From Anabaena sp. FACHB-1237 (lineage in GTDB: Bacteria > Cyanobacteriota > Cyanobacteriia > Cyanobacteriales > Nostocaceae), in NCBI RefSeq assembly GCF_014696225.1, contig NZ_JACJPV010000009.1, positions 86,667 to 150,666 on the forward strand: a DNA stretch of 64,000 nt. Direction: 5' to 3'. A program made the translations under genes and the position numbers. Of the stretch, positions 9,019 to 17,633 are shown piece by piece. The notes beneath the pieces were generated by a model. The model had not been told where the DNA came from and did not search any database. It was given only the letters and a program-made list of their open reading frames with translations. Each line of letters begins with the position of its first letter. Positions within the stretch are counted from its first letter, which is position 1.

Positions 9019-9894
9019 TTATTCTTTAACAAATATCTCTAATTCTTCTCTGATAGATAATGGTTCATATCCTAAATTAAAGGCTTTTTCACTATGCAAG
9101 GAAACATCTTTTGGCCTTGGCGCTGCCATTTTTACCTCTGACTGTAAACAGGATTTTAATTTATCTCCAGGAAGTTGCAATACTTCGACTAATATTTTCC
9201 CAAAATCATAACGCGAAATACGTTCTTTTCCTCCTAAATGAATTATTCCCTGCACTTTTTCTAGTGCTAATAATAACCCTTTTGCTGCTGTATTGGCACT
9301 AACTGGAGTGCGAAATTCATCTGTAAATAAATTCAGTTCTTGTCCATTTTTTAATATCTCTATAAATGGCTGAATAAAACTTTTTGCTGTGGGTGTTTGA
9401 TTGCCAAACATTAACGGCATTCTACAAATTGTGGCTGAAGGGTATATATTTAATATTCCTATTTCTGCCGCTACTTTTTGTTCTCCATAAATATTTACAG
9501 GTGATACTTTATCTGTTTCTTGATAAGGTGGGTTTAAACCATCAAATACTAAATCTGTTGATGTAAATACTAGTGGTATAGAATTATCTGCACAAAGTCC
9601 TGCTATATTACAAGATGCAGTAACATTAATTTTATAAGATTCTTCGCGGTTTAGTTGACAGTAATTAGGTTGAGATTTGGCTGCTAAATGAATCACTGCA
9701 TCAGGTTGTATCTCCTGAAATAATGTTGTTAATTGTGCCAAGTTTGTTAAATCATTTTTAATGATTTTAGTTCCACAAATGTCTATTAATTTATGGGCAT
9801 AAGTACCGTAAATTTCCCATTCTTCTCGGTTGATTATCTGGCAGAGGTGCCACCCTAAAAATCCACTTACACCTGTAACTAAGAGTTTTTTCAT
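9019..9894 (-). CDS. NAD-dependent epimerase / dTDP-4-dehydrorhamnose reductase-like (RmlD family)
   Basis: 291 residues of an extended SDR: GxxGxxG as TGVSGFLGWHL (residues 7-17), DAVIHLAAKSQP, FTSTDLVFDG (conserved Ser/Thr) and YGEQKVAAE (catalytic YxxxK). The length and the TDLVFDG...P(Y/F)QE pattern fit RmlD/MAT2B-like sugar-nucleotide or related reductases rather than UDP-glucose epimerases. There are no other rhamnose genes nearby, so the pathway is not established. It reads in the same direction as the TPR lipoprotein gene, which ends just 12 bases upstream; the two probably share a transcript. Confidence 0.82.
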   Translation of the reverse strand: MKKLLVTGVSGFLGWHLCQIINREEWEIYGTYAHKLIDICGTKIIKNDLTNLAQLTTLFQEIQPDAVIHLAAKSQPNYCQLNREESYKINVTASCNIAGLCADNSIPLVFTSTDLVFDGLNPPYQETDKVSPVNIYGEQKVAAEIGILNIYPSATICRMPLMFGNQTPTAKSFIQPFIEILKNGQELNLFTDEFRTPVSANTAAKGLLLALEKVQGIIHLGGKERISRYDFGKILVEVLQLPGDKLKSCLQSEVKMAAPRPKDVSLHSEKAFNLGYEPLSIREELEIFVKE

Positions 9895-9906
9895 ATTACG
9901 CTGAAT

Positions 9907-10650
9907 TTATTGTAATAGTTCCTGAAACTGTTTTTCATTTCTAATTTTATCAAAATCTGAGTCTGTTCTTGCTAGTTTTTTGTATTTTTTTGGCAGAAGT
10001 TCAATAGCTTGTTTTAAGTTTTCTATCGCTAATTCTACATTATTTTGTAGAGCATAATTACAAGCCTTATTATAATAGGCTTGATGTAAATTAGGTGTAA
10101 TAACTAAGGCTTGATTATAGGATGCTAACGCTTCTTGATAACGTTGTAATCTGGTTAAAGCAATTCCTTTATTAATCCAAGCCTCCGATTTATTTGGTTC
10201 AATAGCGATCGCTTGTTGATATGATTTTACTGCTTCTTGATAACGCCGTAAAGCTGTTAACGCATTACCTTTATTATACCAGGCTTCATCTTTATTTGGT
10301 TTGAGAGCGATCGCCTTATTATAAGACTCCAAAGCCTCTGCATATTTCCGTAAAGCTATTAAGGCATTTCCTCGATTTACCCAAGTTTCTTCACTATCAT
10401 TTTTAATAGCTATGACTTGATCATAAACTAATAAAGCTTCCTGATAACGATGGGTATCTAATAATGTATTACCCTGGATTAATAAGTTCTCTGCTTTTTG
10501 ACTGTCTTGTGCTTCTGTTAATAACTGATTTACATTATTTTGTTGTACAATTTCTTGGGCATTTTCTTCAGAAGAATTGACCCAACCATTACAACCAACT
10601 GTGAGAAAACTAATTAATCCGCAGGCAATTAAGCACCGCCAAATTACCAT
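9907..10650 (-). CDS. TPR-repeat lipoprotein
   Basis: 247 residues. The N-terminus is a lipoprotein signal peptide with lipobox LTVGC (Cys at about residue 20), so it should be anchored to a membrane. From about residue 55 there are at least five consecutive TPR units (for example ALLVYDQVIAIKNDSEETW, ALESYNKAIALKPNKDEAW), suited to protein-protein scaffolding. Repeats carry HIP1 sites. It lies upstream of, and close to, the RmlD-like gene on the same strand. Partners are unknown. Confidence 0.85.
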   Translation of the reverse strand: MVIWRCLIACGLISFLTVGCNGWVNSSEENAQEIVQQNNVNQLLTEAQDSQKAENLLIQGNTLLDTHRYQEALLVYDQVIAIKNDSEETWVNRGNALIALRKYAEALESYNKAIALKPNKDEAWYNKGNALTALRRYQEAVKSYQQAIAIEPNKSEAWINKGIALTRLQRYQEALASYNQALVITPNLHQAYYNKACNYALQNNVELAIENLKQAIELLPKKYKKLARTDSDFDKIRNEKQFQELLQ

Positions 10651-11091
10651 ATTGCACCTACAAATTTTGACAAATTTTAGATTTTTATTAGATGTTGATC
10701 ATAGAACAAATTGAGATAGGCAATTCGTATCTAAAACAACCCTTTTTTTACTAATTGTTTTTTGATTATTTAAAGTCTACATAAAGTTTATGAAAATTTT
10801 TCTCGAACATAAATTTCACATACTATACCATATTAAGGGTCAATAAATCAAATGATCTGATATAGAGAATTAGAGATTTATTACACCTACAAATAGGTTG
10901 ACATCATAATAAGCGAACTTTACCCCAGATAATTGCTAATTATAGCAATTAGTTATAGCAATATCAGAGAAATTTATATTTGTTAGCAGAAATTTTGGCA
11001 TCTTGGCAAAAAATGTAAAATCTAGTAAAATCTACCAGTAGAAATATCAATATTAAAAAACAAGTAAAATTAAGGTATTTTATTAGATAAC
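10651..11091. other. AT-rich divergent intergenic region
   Basis: Separates the minus-strand TPR gene from the plus-strand pentapeptide gene, so promoters for both lie here. Around 10930-10963 there is repeated ATTGCTAATTATAGCAAT-type dyad sequence. No gene seen. Confidence 0.35.
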
Positions 11092-12390
11092 ATGAGTATT
11101 CCACCAGAATCTTCCCATTCATCCAATCCAGAAGTCCACCAGGAAGACAATTTACCAATTAATGATCATACTCAGTATACCGATAGTGAAAACACCCCAG
11201 TAGTGGTCAATGAGAAAAAACCTCGGCTGAAAATTCTAGGAGAAAACAATCCTAGTTTTCAAATCAAATTTACACTTAATAGTATATCTTTACTGAGCAT
11301 AGCTATTATTATTACTTTGGTGGCTATACTGATTAATAGCTCACTTTTAGGAATTTTGGGCAGTTTAGCAACTTTAGTATTATCAAGTATCATCTTATAT
11401 CCCTCGCTCAAAGATGCGGTGCAAAAATGGTTTTCACCAGAAGAGAAAATTATATTTATTGGTTTAGTGGGAGCTATAATTGGCATTATCGGTTTATTTC
11501 AATTTACTGATTTAGGCGATCGCTTATTACTCTTAGAAAGAAAAGTAAACTGGGACGCTTCAGGAACATTAGCAGAATGGTTTGGCGCGTTAGGACAAAT
11601 ATCTATAGCCGTTGTAGCAGTTTATGTAGCTTGGCGACAATATATAATTTCCAAAGACCTGACAATTCAACAAAACCAACTCACAGCCCAACAAAATATT
11701 ATCACCCAACAGCAAACCATAGACTCCTACTTTCAAGGAGTTTCCGATCTAGTGTTAGATGAAGAAGGATTATTAGAAGACTGGCCACAGGAACGAGCGA
11801 TCGCCGAAGGACGCACAGCCGCTATATTTAGTAGTGTAGATGCCAGTGGTAAAGCTAAAATACTGCGGTTTCTCTCTCGTTCTAAATTATTAACACCCCT
11901 ACAGCGCGATCGCCGTTTAGGTAGAGCTATACTTGATGGTACAGGAGGTTATGCTGAAGATAGACTTGAAGGAGTGAGAGTCATAGACTTAGGAGTAATG
12001 TTAGCAGCAGCAGACCTTTCAGAAACCGATCTCCGTTGGACAGAATTAAGTGAAGCTAACCTAGTTCGTGCCAACCTAAGTAATTGTAAACTCGTCAAAG
12101 CTAACCTCGCCCGTAGTATTCTTTATGAAGCTAATCTCAGGGCAGCAGACTTAAATGGCACACGCCTATTTTACGGTACTGTGGAACAAGCATCACCTCG
12201 TAGTCGCACGGAAGTACCTAACTATGAAACTGGAGAATATACTGGTGCAGTAGTGGAAAATGCTGACTTTACCAACGTCCAAAGAATGTCTGAATCTGCC
12301 CGTTATTACTGCTGTTGTTGGGGTGGAGAAAAAACCCGTAAAACCATTCCCGGAGGTTGTGCAGATATTCCCAACAAACTGCAAAAATAA
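11092..12390 (+). CDS. Membrane protein with pentapeptide repeats
   Basis: 432 residues. An N-terminal polar region is followed by two or three hydrophobic segments (about 60-105 and 120-140) and another near 160-180 (WFGALGQISIAVVAVYVAW). A Gln-rich coil and a soluble C-terminal domain with pentapeptide repeats follow (DLSETDLRWTELSEANLVRANLSNCKLVKANLARS, split by ordinary A(D/N)LXX units, about residues 305-360). The tail contains CCCCWGG and a terminal CADIPNKLQK. Such proteins are abundant in heterocystous cyanobacteria and mostly uncharacterised. It is a single gene with no close neighbour in the same direction. Confidence 0.8.
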   Translation: MSIPPESSHSSNPEVHQEDNLPINDHTQYTDSENTPVVVNEKKPRLKILGENNPSFQIKFTLNSISLLSIAIIITLVAILINSSLLGILGSLATLVLSSIILYPSLKDAVQKWFSPEEKIIFIGLVGAIIGIIGLFQFTDLGDRLLLLERKVNWDASGTLAEWFGALGQISIAVVAVYVAWRQYIISKDLTIQQNQLTAQQNIITQQQTIDSYFQGVSDLVLDEEGLLEDWPQERAIAEGRTAAIFSSVDASGKAKILRFLSRSKLLTPLQRDRRLGRAILDGTGGYAEDRLEGVRVIDLGVMLAAADLSETDLRWTELSEANLVRANLSNCKLVKANLARSILYEANLRAADLNGTRLFYGTVEQASPRSRTEVPNYETGEYTGAVVENADFTNVQRMSESARYYCCCWGGEKTRKTIPGGCADIPNKLQK

Positions 12391-12458
12391 TAGGTAGGGT
12401 GCGGGAGCAAGACTCCCAACCCCTGACTCCTGGCTATTATCAAGCCTACATACATGAA

Positions 12459-12477
12459 AAAACCCGGACTAACCGGG
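12459..12477 (-). terminator. Intrinsic terminator for the 12554-12928 gene
   Basis: Read on minus: CCCGG-TTAGT-CCGGG followed by TTTTTT. Stem arms are at 12463-12467 and 12473-12477 and the T run lies below 12463. It sits about 75 bases after the stop of the minus-strand membrane gene and also inside the 3' region of the convergent pentapeptide gene. Confidence 0.75.
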
Positions 12478-12553
12478 CAGATGTACTGTTTGTCGAGTTT
12501 TAAAGAACAGAAATTAATCACAAATTAATTACAAATTAACCATTACTTATTGA

Positions 12554-12928
12554 TTATTTATCAAGACTACAAGTTAAAGGACAAGCCGCATAAACAGCAG
12601 TGTGCGCTTTTTCCTCTTCACCATGTAACCAACTTAACCATTTAATCTGCGTAGGATGAATACCCTTAGCAGTTAATACACCAGCACCAATTAATACTGC
12701 CATTACATTAAACATGACCAAACCACCAGCCACTACTAATACAGCAGTAGTAGGCATTACAGACTGTAACACAATAGATAATAAACAACCAACAGTAGCC
12801 ATTAATACAACCAATGGAAAACCGACAACTAATAAGCACACTGCCAATGTAAAAGTCCAAATTAGAAAGCTTTTCATCATTAACAAGGAGTAGGTTTTAC
12901 CCAGACTAGCACTTTGAGCCGAAACCAT
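12554..12928 (-). CDS. Small conserved membrane protein of unknown function
   Basis: 124 residues with two long hydrophobic spans (about 18-52, containing FLIWTFTLAVCLLVVGFPLVV, and 58-88). A conserved-looking linker KGIHPTQIKWLSWLHGE follows, then a short tail with AACPLTCSLDK. It looks like a real protein because of the good ATG with AGGAG (rc of the ctcct at 12938-12942) and its own terminator. I do not recognise the family; similar proteins seem restricted to cyanobacteria. Function unknown. Confidence 0.65.
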   Translation of the reverse strand: MVSAQSASLGKTYSLLMMKSFLIWTFTLAVCLLVVGFPLVVLMATVGCLLSIVLQSVMPTTAVLVVAGGLVMFNVMAVLIGAGVLTAKGIHPTQIKWLSWLHGEEEKAHTAVYAACPLTCSLDK

Positions 12929-13449
12929 TTGTTTATTCTCCTAATACACAGCAAGTTTTAATGTGATTTTTTCCAGTTTTTCCAGTTATTTATCGCTATA
13001 GTGCGAACTAACTGTATTTTCTTTCAGTGAAATCCAGTATATAGAATCTTCTGAGAAAAATGAGCATTTCTTTACTAAAATTTACATTTCATCTCAGCTA
13101 ACTATGAAATTCCTGCGGAATATACTTGAAGATATATAGATTCCTTATTCTATAAGCCTTTGGGAATATAGACTTATAGATTCTTATCAGGTAACAGTTG
13201 ATCCCCAACAACCTTGTTACACAATGCTTAACATTTCTTATAACTAGACTCATAATTGAGGAGTCAGGAGATCCGGGAGTCAGAATGAAGAATTTTCTCC
13301 CTGGTTCGTGGTCCCTAGTCGGCACTCCGTACTTAATTACCAATCACCTATTTCTCATGTTAAAATTATCGAACGAAGGTAAATTTACAAAAACTTGTAA
13401 GTCAAACTTGTAAATCAAAAAACATTGATTAATTGATAAATAGAAGACT
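12929..13449. other. Intergenic region with STRR-like fragments
   Basis: About 520 bases containing fragments of repetitive spacer sequence (GGAGTCAGGAG, CCAATCACC) and short dyads around 13120-13180. Open frames on both strands at 13098-13413 have no ribosome binding site and overlap repeat sequence, so I do not call them genes. The promoter for the 13450 gene must lie in the last part. Confidence 0.35.
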
Positions 13450-14328
13450 ATGAAAGAAAAAGCATCTGCTAAATTTGATTTTGAAGATGAAAAATTTAAC
13501 GCCCCACCATCTCAAGTCATTCCTTGGGGTTTAATGATCAACCCTCGTTATGGTACAGATGGTTTGCAAAGTTATGGTTTAGCAATTCGTGTGGAAAATG
13601 CTCAAGCAGTAGGTTTTCAACCAGATGATAACTGGCAACAAGTAGAACATGAATTTAATTCTGGGGAAACAGAACCAGTGTTTATTAGCACCACTCCCCG
13701 ACTAGTGATTGTGCGTAGGGGTCCTTTATCTGTCAAAGATCGAGAAACGGGTAATAAATTAGGAACGTTTAAGGATAATTATGATGCTTTTTTAGCAGAT
13801 AAAATGAAGTTTAAAACCTTTACTCGACATCTAATCTTTTTAGTAGGAGAAGATAAGAAATTTTTACATCAATTACCATTACAATTAACCTTGAGCGGTG
13901 CAGCAGGAGCAAGTTTTGGTAAGAGTTATATGGAATATCAACAAGGGAGAATTACAGGAGGTTTTGCAGGAGAATTAGAAAAAGCCTATGCTGGTTTTCA
14001 AAAGAAACCAGTAACTCCTAAAGGTCCATTATTTCACGCTCATGGTATTTTTTGTCCGATAATTGAATGTGAAGAAAGGGGAATACAACCAAATATTGCT
14101 TTAATTGCCTCTACTGTAGATTATAAACATCCTACGGTTTCTACTTTAACAGATTATTTGATTGCGTCAGATTCTCCAGAATCAGAAATAATTTGTAAGA
14201 CTTTTGAAGAATATAAAGAATTTGGCAAAGAGACAACTAAACCAGATATTTCCAAAGCAGAAATGTCTGGTCTGACTAATTCTTATGTTTATGCAGATGA
14301 TGATGATTTTGCTTATCCACCATATTAG
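13450..14328 (+). CDS. Conserved cyanobacterial protein (DUF5895-like)
   Basis: 292 residues, soluble, no signal peptide. Recognisable blocks are VIPWGLMINPRYGTDGLQSYG, LVIVRRGPLSVKDRETG and FHAHGIFCPIIECEERGIQPN, with an acidic C-terminus (ADDDDFAYPPY). It looks like the cyanobacterial DUF5895 family, often seen in multiple copies and of unknown role. The family name is from memory and less certain than the reality of the gene. It stands alone on the plus strand. Confidence 0.65.
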   Translation: MKEKASAKFDFEDEKFNAPPSQVIPWGLMINPRYGTDGLQSYGLAIRVENAQAVGFQPDDNWQQVEHEFNSGETEPVFISTTPRLVIVRRGPLSVKDRETGNKLGTFKDNYDAFLADKMKFKTFTRHLIFLVGEDKKFLHQLPLQLTLSGAAGASFGKSYMEYQQGRITGGFAGELEKAYAGFQKKPVTPKGPLFHAHGIFCPIIECEERGIQPNIALIASTVDYKHPTVSTLTDYLIASDSPESEIICKTFEEYKEFGKETTKPDISKAEMSGLTNSYVYADDDDFAYPPY

Positions 14329-14346
14329 ACCTGTCCGATAATTAAT

Positions 14347-14374
14347 GTAGGGACGTTCTATAGAACGTCTCTAC
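14347..14374. repeat. 28-base near-perfect palindrome
   Basis: GTAGGGACGTTCTA / TAGAACGTCTCTAC, one mismatch pair, no loop. This is a common dispersed palindrome in filamentous cyanobacteria. It lies just after the 13450 gene and may end its transcript or stabilise its 3' end, although there is no T run. Confidence 0.65.
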
Positions 14375-14393
14375 AAGGGTTGTAAGAAACGCA

Positions 14394-14497
14394 TAAGCTG
14401 TTGTGCCTTTAACTTGAATAATTAATACAAGCAAGATGCTTGTGCTACTGTAACTTCAGGTTTTTTAATTATACAGTGAGTGCTGCACATTAGCTTA
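14394..14497. mobile_element. MITE-like element family III, copy 1 (TAAGCTG...TTAGCTTA)
   Basis: A 104-bp unit with imperfect inverted ends (TAAGCTGTTGTGC at left; TAAGCTAATGTGC on the other strand at right). It is almost identical to 51827-51926; the main difference is a 4-base indel near the right end. A third, interrupted copy is at 26489-26771, and a left-end fragment lies at 14532-14560. The interior contains the small palindrome ACAAGCAAGATGCTTGT. Confidence 0.7.
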
Positions 14498-14791
14498 TCT
14501 AATTATCACAAGATGTCTATTAACTAATGAGTAAGCTGTTGTGCTTTTAATTTGGATAACACTAAACTTGATTAATGGTGCATTACGGCTCTGCCTAATA
14601 CACCTTACAAGTAGTTAAATTTTTTGTAAATTCAAATACTATCACTATATCAGCTACCATATCAGCTTTCAGCTAAGAATAAGAAAACTGAAAGTTGACG
14701 GTTATTTATCAGATAATTTATTTATGAGCGATAATTTCCTAGAATAATAAACAACAATGAAAAAGACTTATAAAAGGTGTAGGTACAAAAA

Positions 14792-15250
14792 ATGCTTAAA
14801 ACCGTTGCTGAGGTGATGAGTAGTGATCCTATCTCTGTTGCTCCTCAAACTCCGTTAAAAGAAGCTATCAAAATTTTGGCAGAAAAACATATTAGTGGTC
14901 TACCTGTCATTGATGACACGGGTAAATTAGTGGGCATTATCTCAGAAACAGACTTAATGTGGCAAGAAACTGGCGTAACTCCACCAGCATACATTATGTT
15001 GTTAGATAGCGTGATTTATTTACAAAATCCTGCTACTTATGAGCGGGATCTACATAAAGCGTTAGGCCAAACTGTTGGGGAAGTAATGAGCAAAAATCCT
15101 TTAACTATTTCTCCTGATAAGTCTATCAAACAAGCGGCAAAGTTCATCCAAGACCATAAGGTTCATCGTTTACCTGTAATTGATAATACTGGTAAGGTCA
15201 TTGGCATTCTCACTCGTGGTGATATTATCCGCGCTATGGCTGCTGAATAG
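14792..15250 (+). CDS. Tandem CBS-domain protein
   Basis: 152 residues made of two CBS motifs: MLKTVAEVMSSDPISVAPQ...GIISETDLM (about 1-60) and VGEVMSKNPLTISPDKS...GILTRGDIIRAMAAE (about 93-150). Stand-alone CBS pairs bind adenine nucleotides and act as energy or redox sensors on partner enzymes; the partner here is unknown. It precedes the nblB-like gene by 90 bases in the same direction, separated by a short tandem repeat. Confidence 0.9.
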   Translation: MLKTVAEVMSSDPISVAPQTPLKEAIKILAEKHISGLPVIDDTGKLVGIISETDLMWQETGVTPPAYIMLLDSVIYLQNPATYERDLHKALGQTVGEVMSKNPLTISPDKSIKQAAKFIQDHKVHRLPVIDNTGKVIGILTRGDIIRAMAAE

Positions 15251-15278
15251 GTTATAGGTGACAGGTGATCAAAATTTT

Positions 15279-15325
15279 ACCAATTACCCATCACCAATTA
15301 CCCATCACCAATTATCAATTATTTT
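15279..15325. repeat. Short tandem repeat (STRR), unit ACCAATTACCCATC
   Basis: About two and a half copies of a 14-base unit built of heptamers (ACCAATT, ACCCATC), as in the short tandemly repeated sequences of heterocystous cyanobacteria. It lies just before the nblB ribosome binding site (AAAAGGA near 15326-15332). Confidence 0.7.
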
Positions 15326-15340
15326 AAAAGGACTAGTTTA

Positions 15341-15997
15341 ATGACTGTTTCGGCCGATTCTGTGAGAGAATTATTAAGTTCGGAAAATTTTGGCGATCGC
15401 TTACGTGCAGTGAATCAAATTCGAGAATTAGAACCCAAAACTGCCTTAGAATTAGTACAAATCGCTATTTCTGATAAAAACGCCCGTGTACGTTATTCTG
15501 CTGTGAGTCAATTTGATACTCTCGGATCCCAAGATTTGGATTTAGCTTTGGATGTCTTGCGGAAATTACTCAAAGATCCTGAACCGGATGTACAAGCCGC
15601 TGCCGCAGACTGTTTAGGTGCTTTGAAGTTACAGGCTGCTTTTGAAGATATCAAGGAACTTTATGAGACTACCCCGGAATGGTTAGTACAATTTAGTATT
15701 TTGTCTACTTTAGGATCTTTAGGTGATCCGCGAGGCTTTGACTTGTTAAAGGAAGCATTAAATTCTGATAATGGCTTAGTGCAAACTGCGGCTATTAGTT
15801 CTTTGGGAGAATTGGGACATGAAGATGCTCTCAATATTTTAGCTCCTTATGTCAGTAATCCTGATTGGCAAATTCGTTATCGTCTAGTTCAGGCATTAGT
15901 GAATTTAGCAGATGCACAAACAAAACCTTTATTAGAACAGTTAGCTAAGGATGAAGTCGAAGTTGTTGCTAATGAAGCAAAGCAGGCTTTGACATAA
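15341..15997 (+). CDS. nblB: NblB-like HEAT-repeat protein (phycobilisome degradation)
   Basis: 218 residues of about five HEAT/PBS-lyase repeats, for example ALELVQIAISDKNARVRYSAV and DPRGFDLLKEALNSDNGLVQTAA. Length and repeat layout match NblB, which is related to CpcE-type bilin lyases and needed for phycobilisome breakdown during nutrient starvation. I assign it on overall resemblance and length; other HEAT-repeat bilin-lyase-like proteins are possible. ATG 15341 has AAAGGA upstream. A bidirectional hairpin follows. Confidence 0.72.
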   Translation: MTVSADSVRELLSSENFGDRLRAVNQIRELEPKTALELVQIAISDKNARVRYSAVSQFDTLGSQDLDLALDVLRKLLKDPEPDVQAAAADCLGALKLQAAFEDIKELYETTPEWLVQFSILSTLGSLGDPRGFDLLKEALNSDNGLVQTAAISSLGELGHEDALNILAPYVSNPDWQIRYRLVQALVNLADAQTKPLLEQLAKDEVEVVANEAKQALT

Positions 15998-16000
15998 AAA

Positions 16001-16038
16001 ATAATATCCCCAATTTCTTCCAGAAAAGGGGATATTAT
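16001..16038. terminator. Convergent terminator between nblB and DUF456 gene
   Basis: ATAATATCCCC (16001-16011) pairs perfectly with GGGGATATTAT (16028-16038). On the minus strand the stem runs into six T, so it is a good terminator for the 16065-16568 gene. On plus it has no T run but may still end the nblB mRNA. Confidence 0.7.
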
Positions 16039-16064
16039 GCACTATCACACAAGATACAACAATT

Positions 16065-16568
16065 CTATGGCCATGTAGTGATTAAAAATACTACTAGCGC
16101 AGTAATCGCTAAAATACCTTGAATTACATTCCCAAGCACAGTACCTACCGTAATACCAATACCAGCTTTTATCGCGGGCCATAATTGACGTTGATACAAA
16201 AGTTCTCCCACAATTGCACCGAGTAAAGGACCAAATAAAATACCTAATAATGGACCTCCAAAGGGTAAGGTGGGTAATAATCCAAAAAATCCTAATAGTA
16301 AACCTACAAAAGCCCCTATTTGTCCCCATTTACTCGCGCCAGCTTGTTTTGCACCTAAATAACCCGCTAAAAAATCTACTCCGATACTTAGAATTAAAAC
16401 AATTATTGTGACGATTAAAGGAATTTTAATTGCTGCTAATGAACCACTAACAATACCCCAAATAATCATAGCTATTAAAATCAAACTACTACCAGGAATT
16501 GCAGGAACTACAGCACCAATTACGCCTACAATCATTACAGCAACTAGCAACCAATAAGTTATTAACAT
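16065..16568 (-). CDS. DUF456 family membrane protein
   Basis: 167 residues, almost entirely hydrophobic with Gly-rich segments. The pattern VVPAIPGSSLILIAMIIWG, FLAGYLGAKQAGASKWGQIGAFVG and LPFGGPLLGILFGPLLGAIVGEL is the DUF456 signature, with four to five predicted membrane spans. The function of the family is unknown; the glycine-zipper segments suggest close helix packing. It converges on nblB. Confidence 0.88.
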   Translation of the reverse strand: MLITYWLLVAVMIVGVIGAVVPAIPGSSLILIAMIIWGIVSGSLAAIKIPLIVTIIVLILSIGVDFLAGYLGAKQAGASKWGQIGAFVGLLLGFFGLLPTLPFGGPLLGILFGPLLGAIVGELLYQRQLWPAIKAGIGITVGTVLGNVIQGILAITALVVFLITTWP

Positions 16569-16869
16569 AAATCATCAACATGACTATTTATTTTTACAGT
16601 GTTTAGCTATCAGCTATCGGGTTATGACTAACGCCTCCGAATGGTGAAACTTTCAACATCAAAATTTTGATTAATTGGGGTTTACACAAATAAGCAAAAT
16701 GTTGATAAATCAAAGGTTTGATAGTGATACAGCGAATCTTATCGAAGTGAGGTAAATATTTAGCGGTAATCTTGCCCGCAATACAATATTTTTATCATTT
16801 AGATTTGTATGTAACGAGTTTAATAAATGCTATAAACTGTGAAATCTCCTCACTGACTCCTAACTCCTG
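16569..16869. other. Intergenic region, no gene seen
   Basis: About 300 bases between two minus-strand genes. It holds the promoter of the DUF456 gene and 3' sequence of the CCB-like gene. I see no convincing hairpin or repeat beyond short CAGCTATCAGCTATC and CTGACTCCTAACTCC tracts. Confidence 0.35.
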
Positions 16870-17508
16870 TTAATTATCCATTGTCACAGCTAATTTATCT
16901 GCTATACCTTTAATCCAATTTTCATCTTGTCTAGTATAACTGCGTGGAGCATTTGCACCTAATATTAAAACTCCTTTTGTGCCTATAGGTTGACAAATTA
17001 CACCTTGTGTGTTTTCTGGTAAATAGTCAAATTCAAATCTCCCTGGATAGACTTTTAATGCTACTAAATAAACGGGTTTATGTGTGTCTAATACTCTTTT
17101 GACGATCGCCCCAGGAGTGACAACGGATTTTTCCGGTAAAATTCCCCTTCTTAATAAAACTTTACCTTCATAATAGACAATGAGCGATCGCGTGACCGTA
17201 TTAGTTAATAGTAAATGTGATGCCCAAGCCAATTCGGTTTTTACTGAATCTGATAAATCATCAGCTAAGGTAAAACCTTCTTTTCCCAATAGTTCTACTG
17301 TTTCTGGTAAGCGCGGTTGTACTTGTTGCCAAATTAATCCCGTTAAAATTAATACTGCACTTAAGATAACTCCTAAGACATCTCCTCGTGCTTGAGAGTC
17401 GGTAATGTCCGGTGTTAATAGACGGTTAATAAATAATAGTGTAGCTCCTAAACTTCCAGCTACTAATGGTAAAAGTCGCAAAACGCGACTAGAATCGGAT
17501 TTTGACAT
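16870..17508 (-). CDS. Cofactor assembly of complex C subunit B (CCB2/CCB4-like)
   Basis: 212 residues with two membrane segments near the N-terminus (about 10-28 and 42-62: VLRLLPLVAGSLGATLLFINR, LGVILSAVLILTGLIWQQ). A GAF-like soluble domain follows (SLIVYYEGKVLLRRGIL, GVICQPIGTKGVLILGANAPRSYTRQDENWI). This matches the cyanobacterial relatives of CCB2/CCB4, which help attach haem ci covalently to cytochrome b6 of the b6f complex on the thylakoid membrane. It is transcribed in the same direction as rpaB, about 125 bases downstream, a pairing that suggests but does not prove cotranscription. Confidence 0.8.
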   Translation of the reverse strand: MSKSDSSRVLRLLPLVAGSLGATLLFINRLLTPDITDSQARGDVLGVILSAVLILTGLIWQQVQPRLPETVELLGKEGFTLADDLSDSVKTELAWASHLLLTNTVTRSLIVYYEGKVLLRRGILPEKSVVTPGAIVKRVLDTHKPVYLVALKVYPGRFEFDYLPENTQGVICQPIGTKGVLILGANAPRSYTRQDENWIKGIADKLAVTMDN

Positions 17509-17633
17509 CTCAAGTATAATTCAACAATGTATTTTATAATATGGGTTACTATTATCTTGTTTGATTTAAGGTATTTGCGCTGTTTTGGTAGATTGCGCTA
17601 AAGCGCAACTACGCAAGCAAGAATACCTGAATA

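Noticed and set aside
13098..13413. Open frames on both strands (81 and 71 residues)
   Set aside because: Overlap each other in a repeat-rich spacer with no ribosome binding site.
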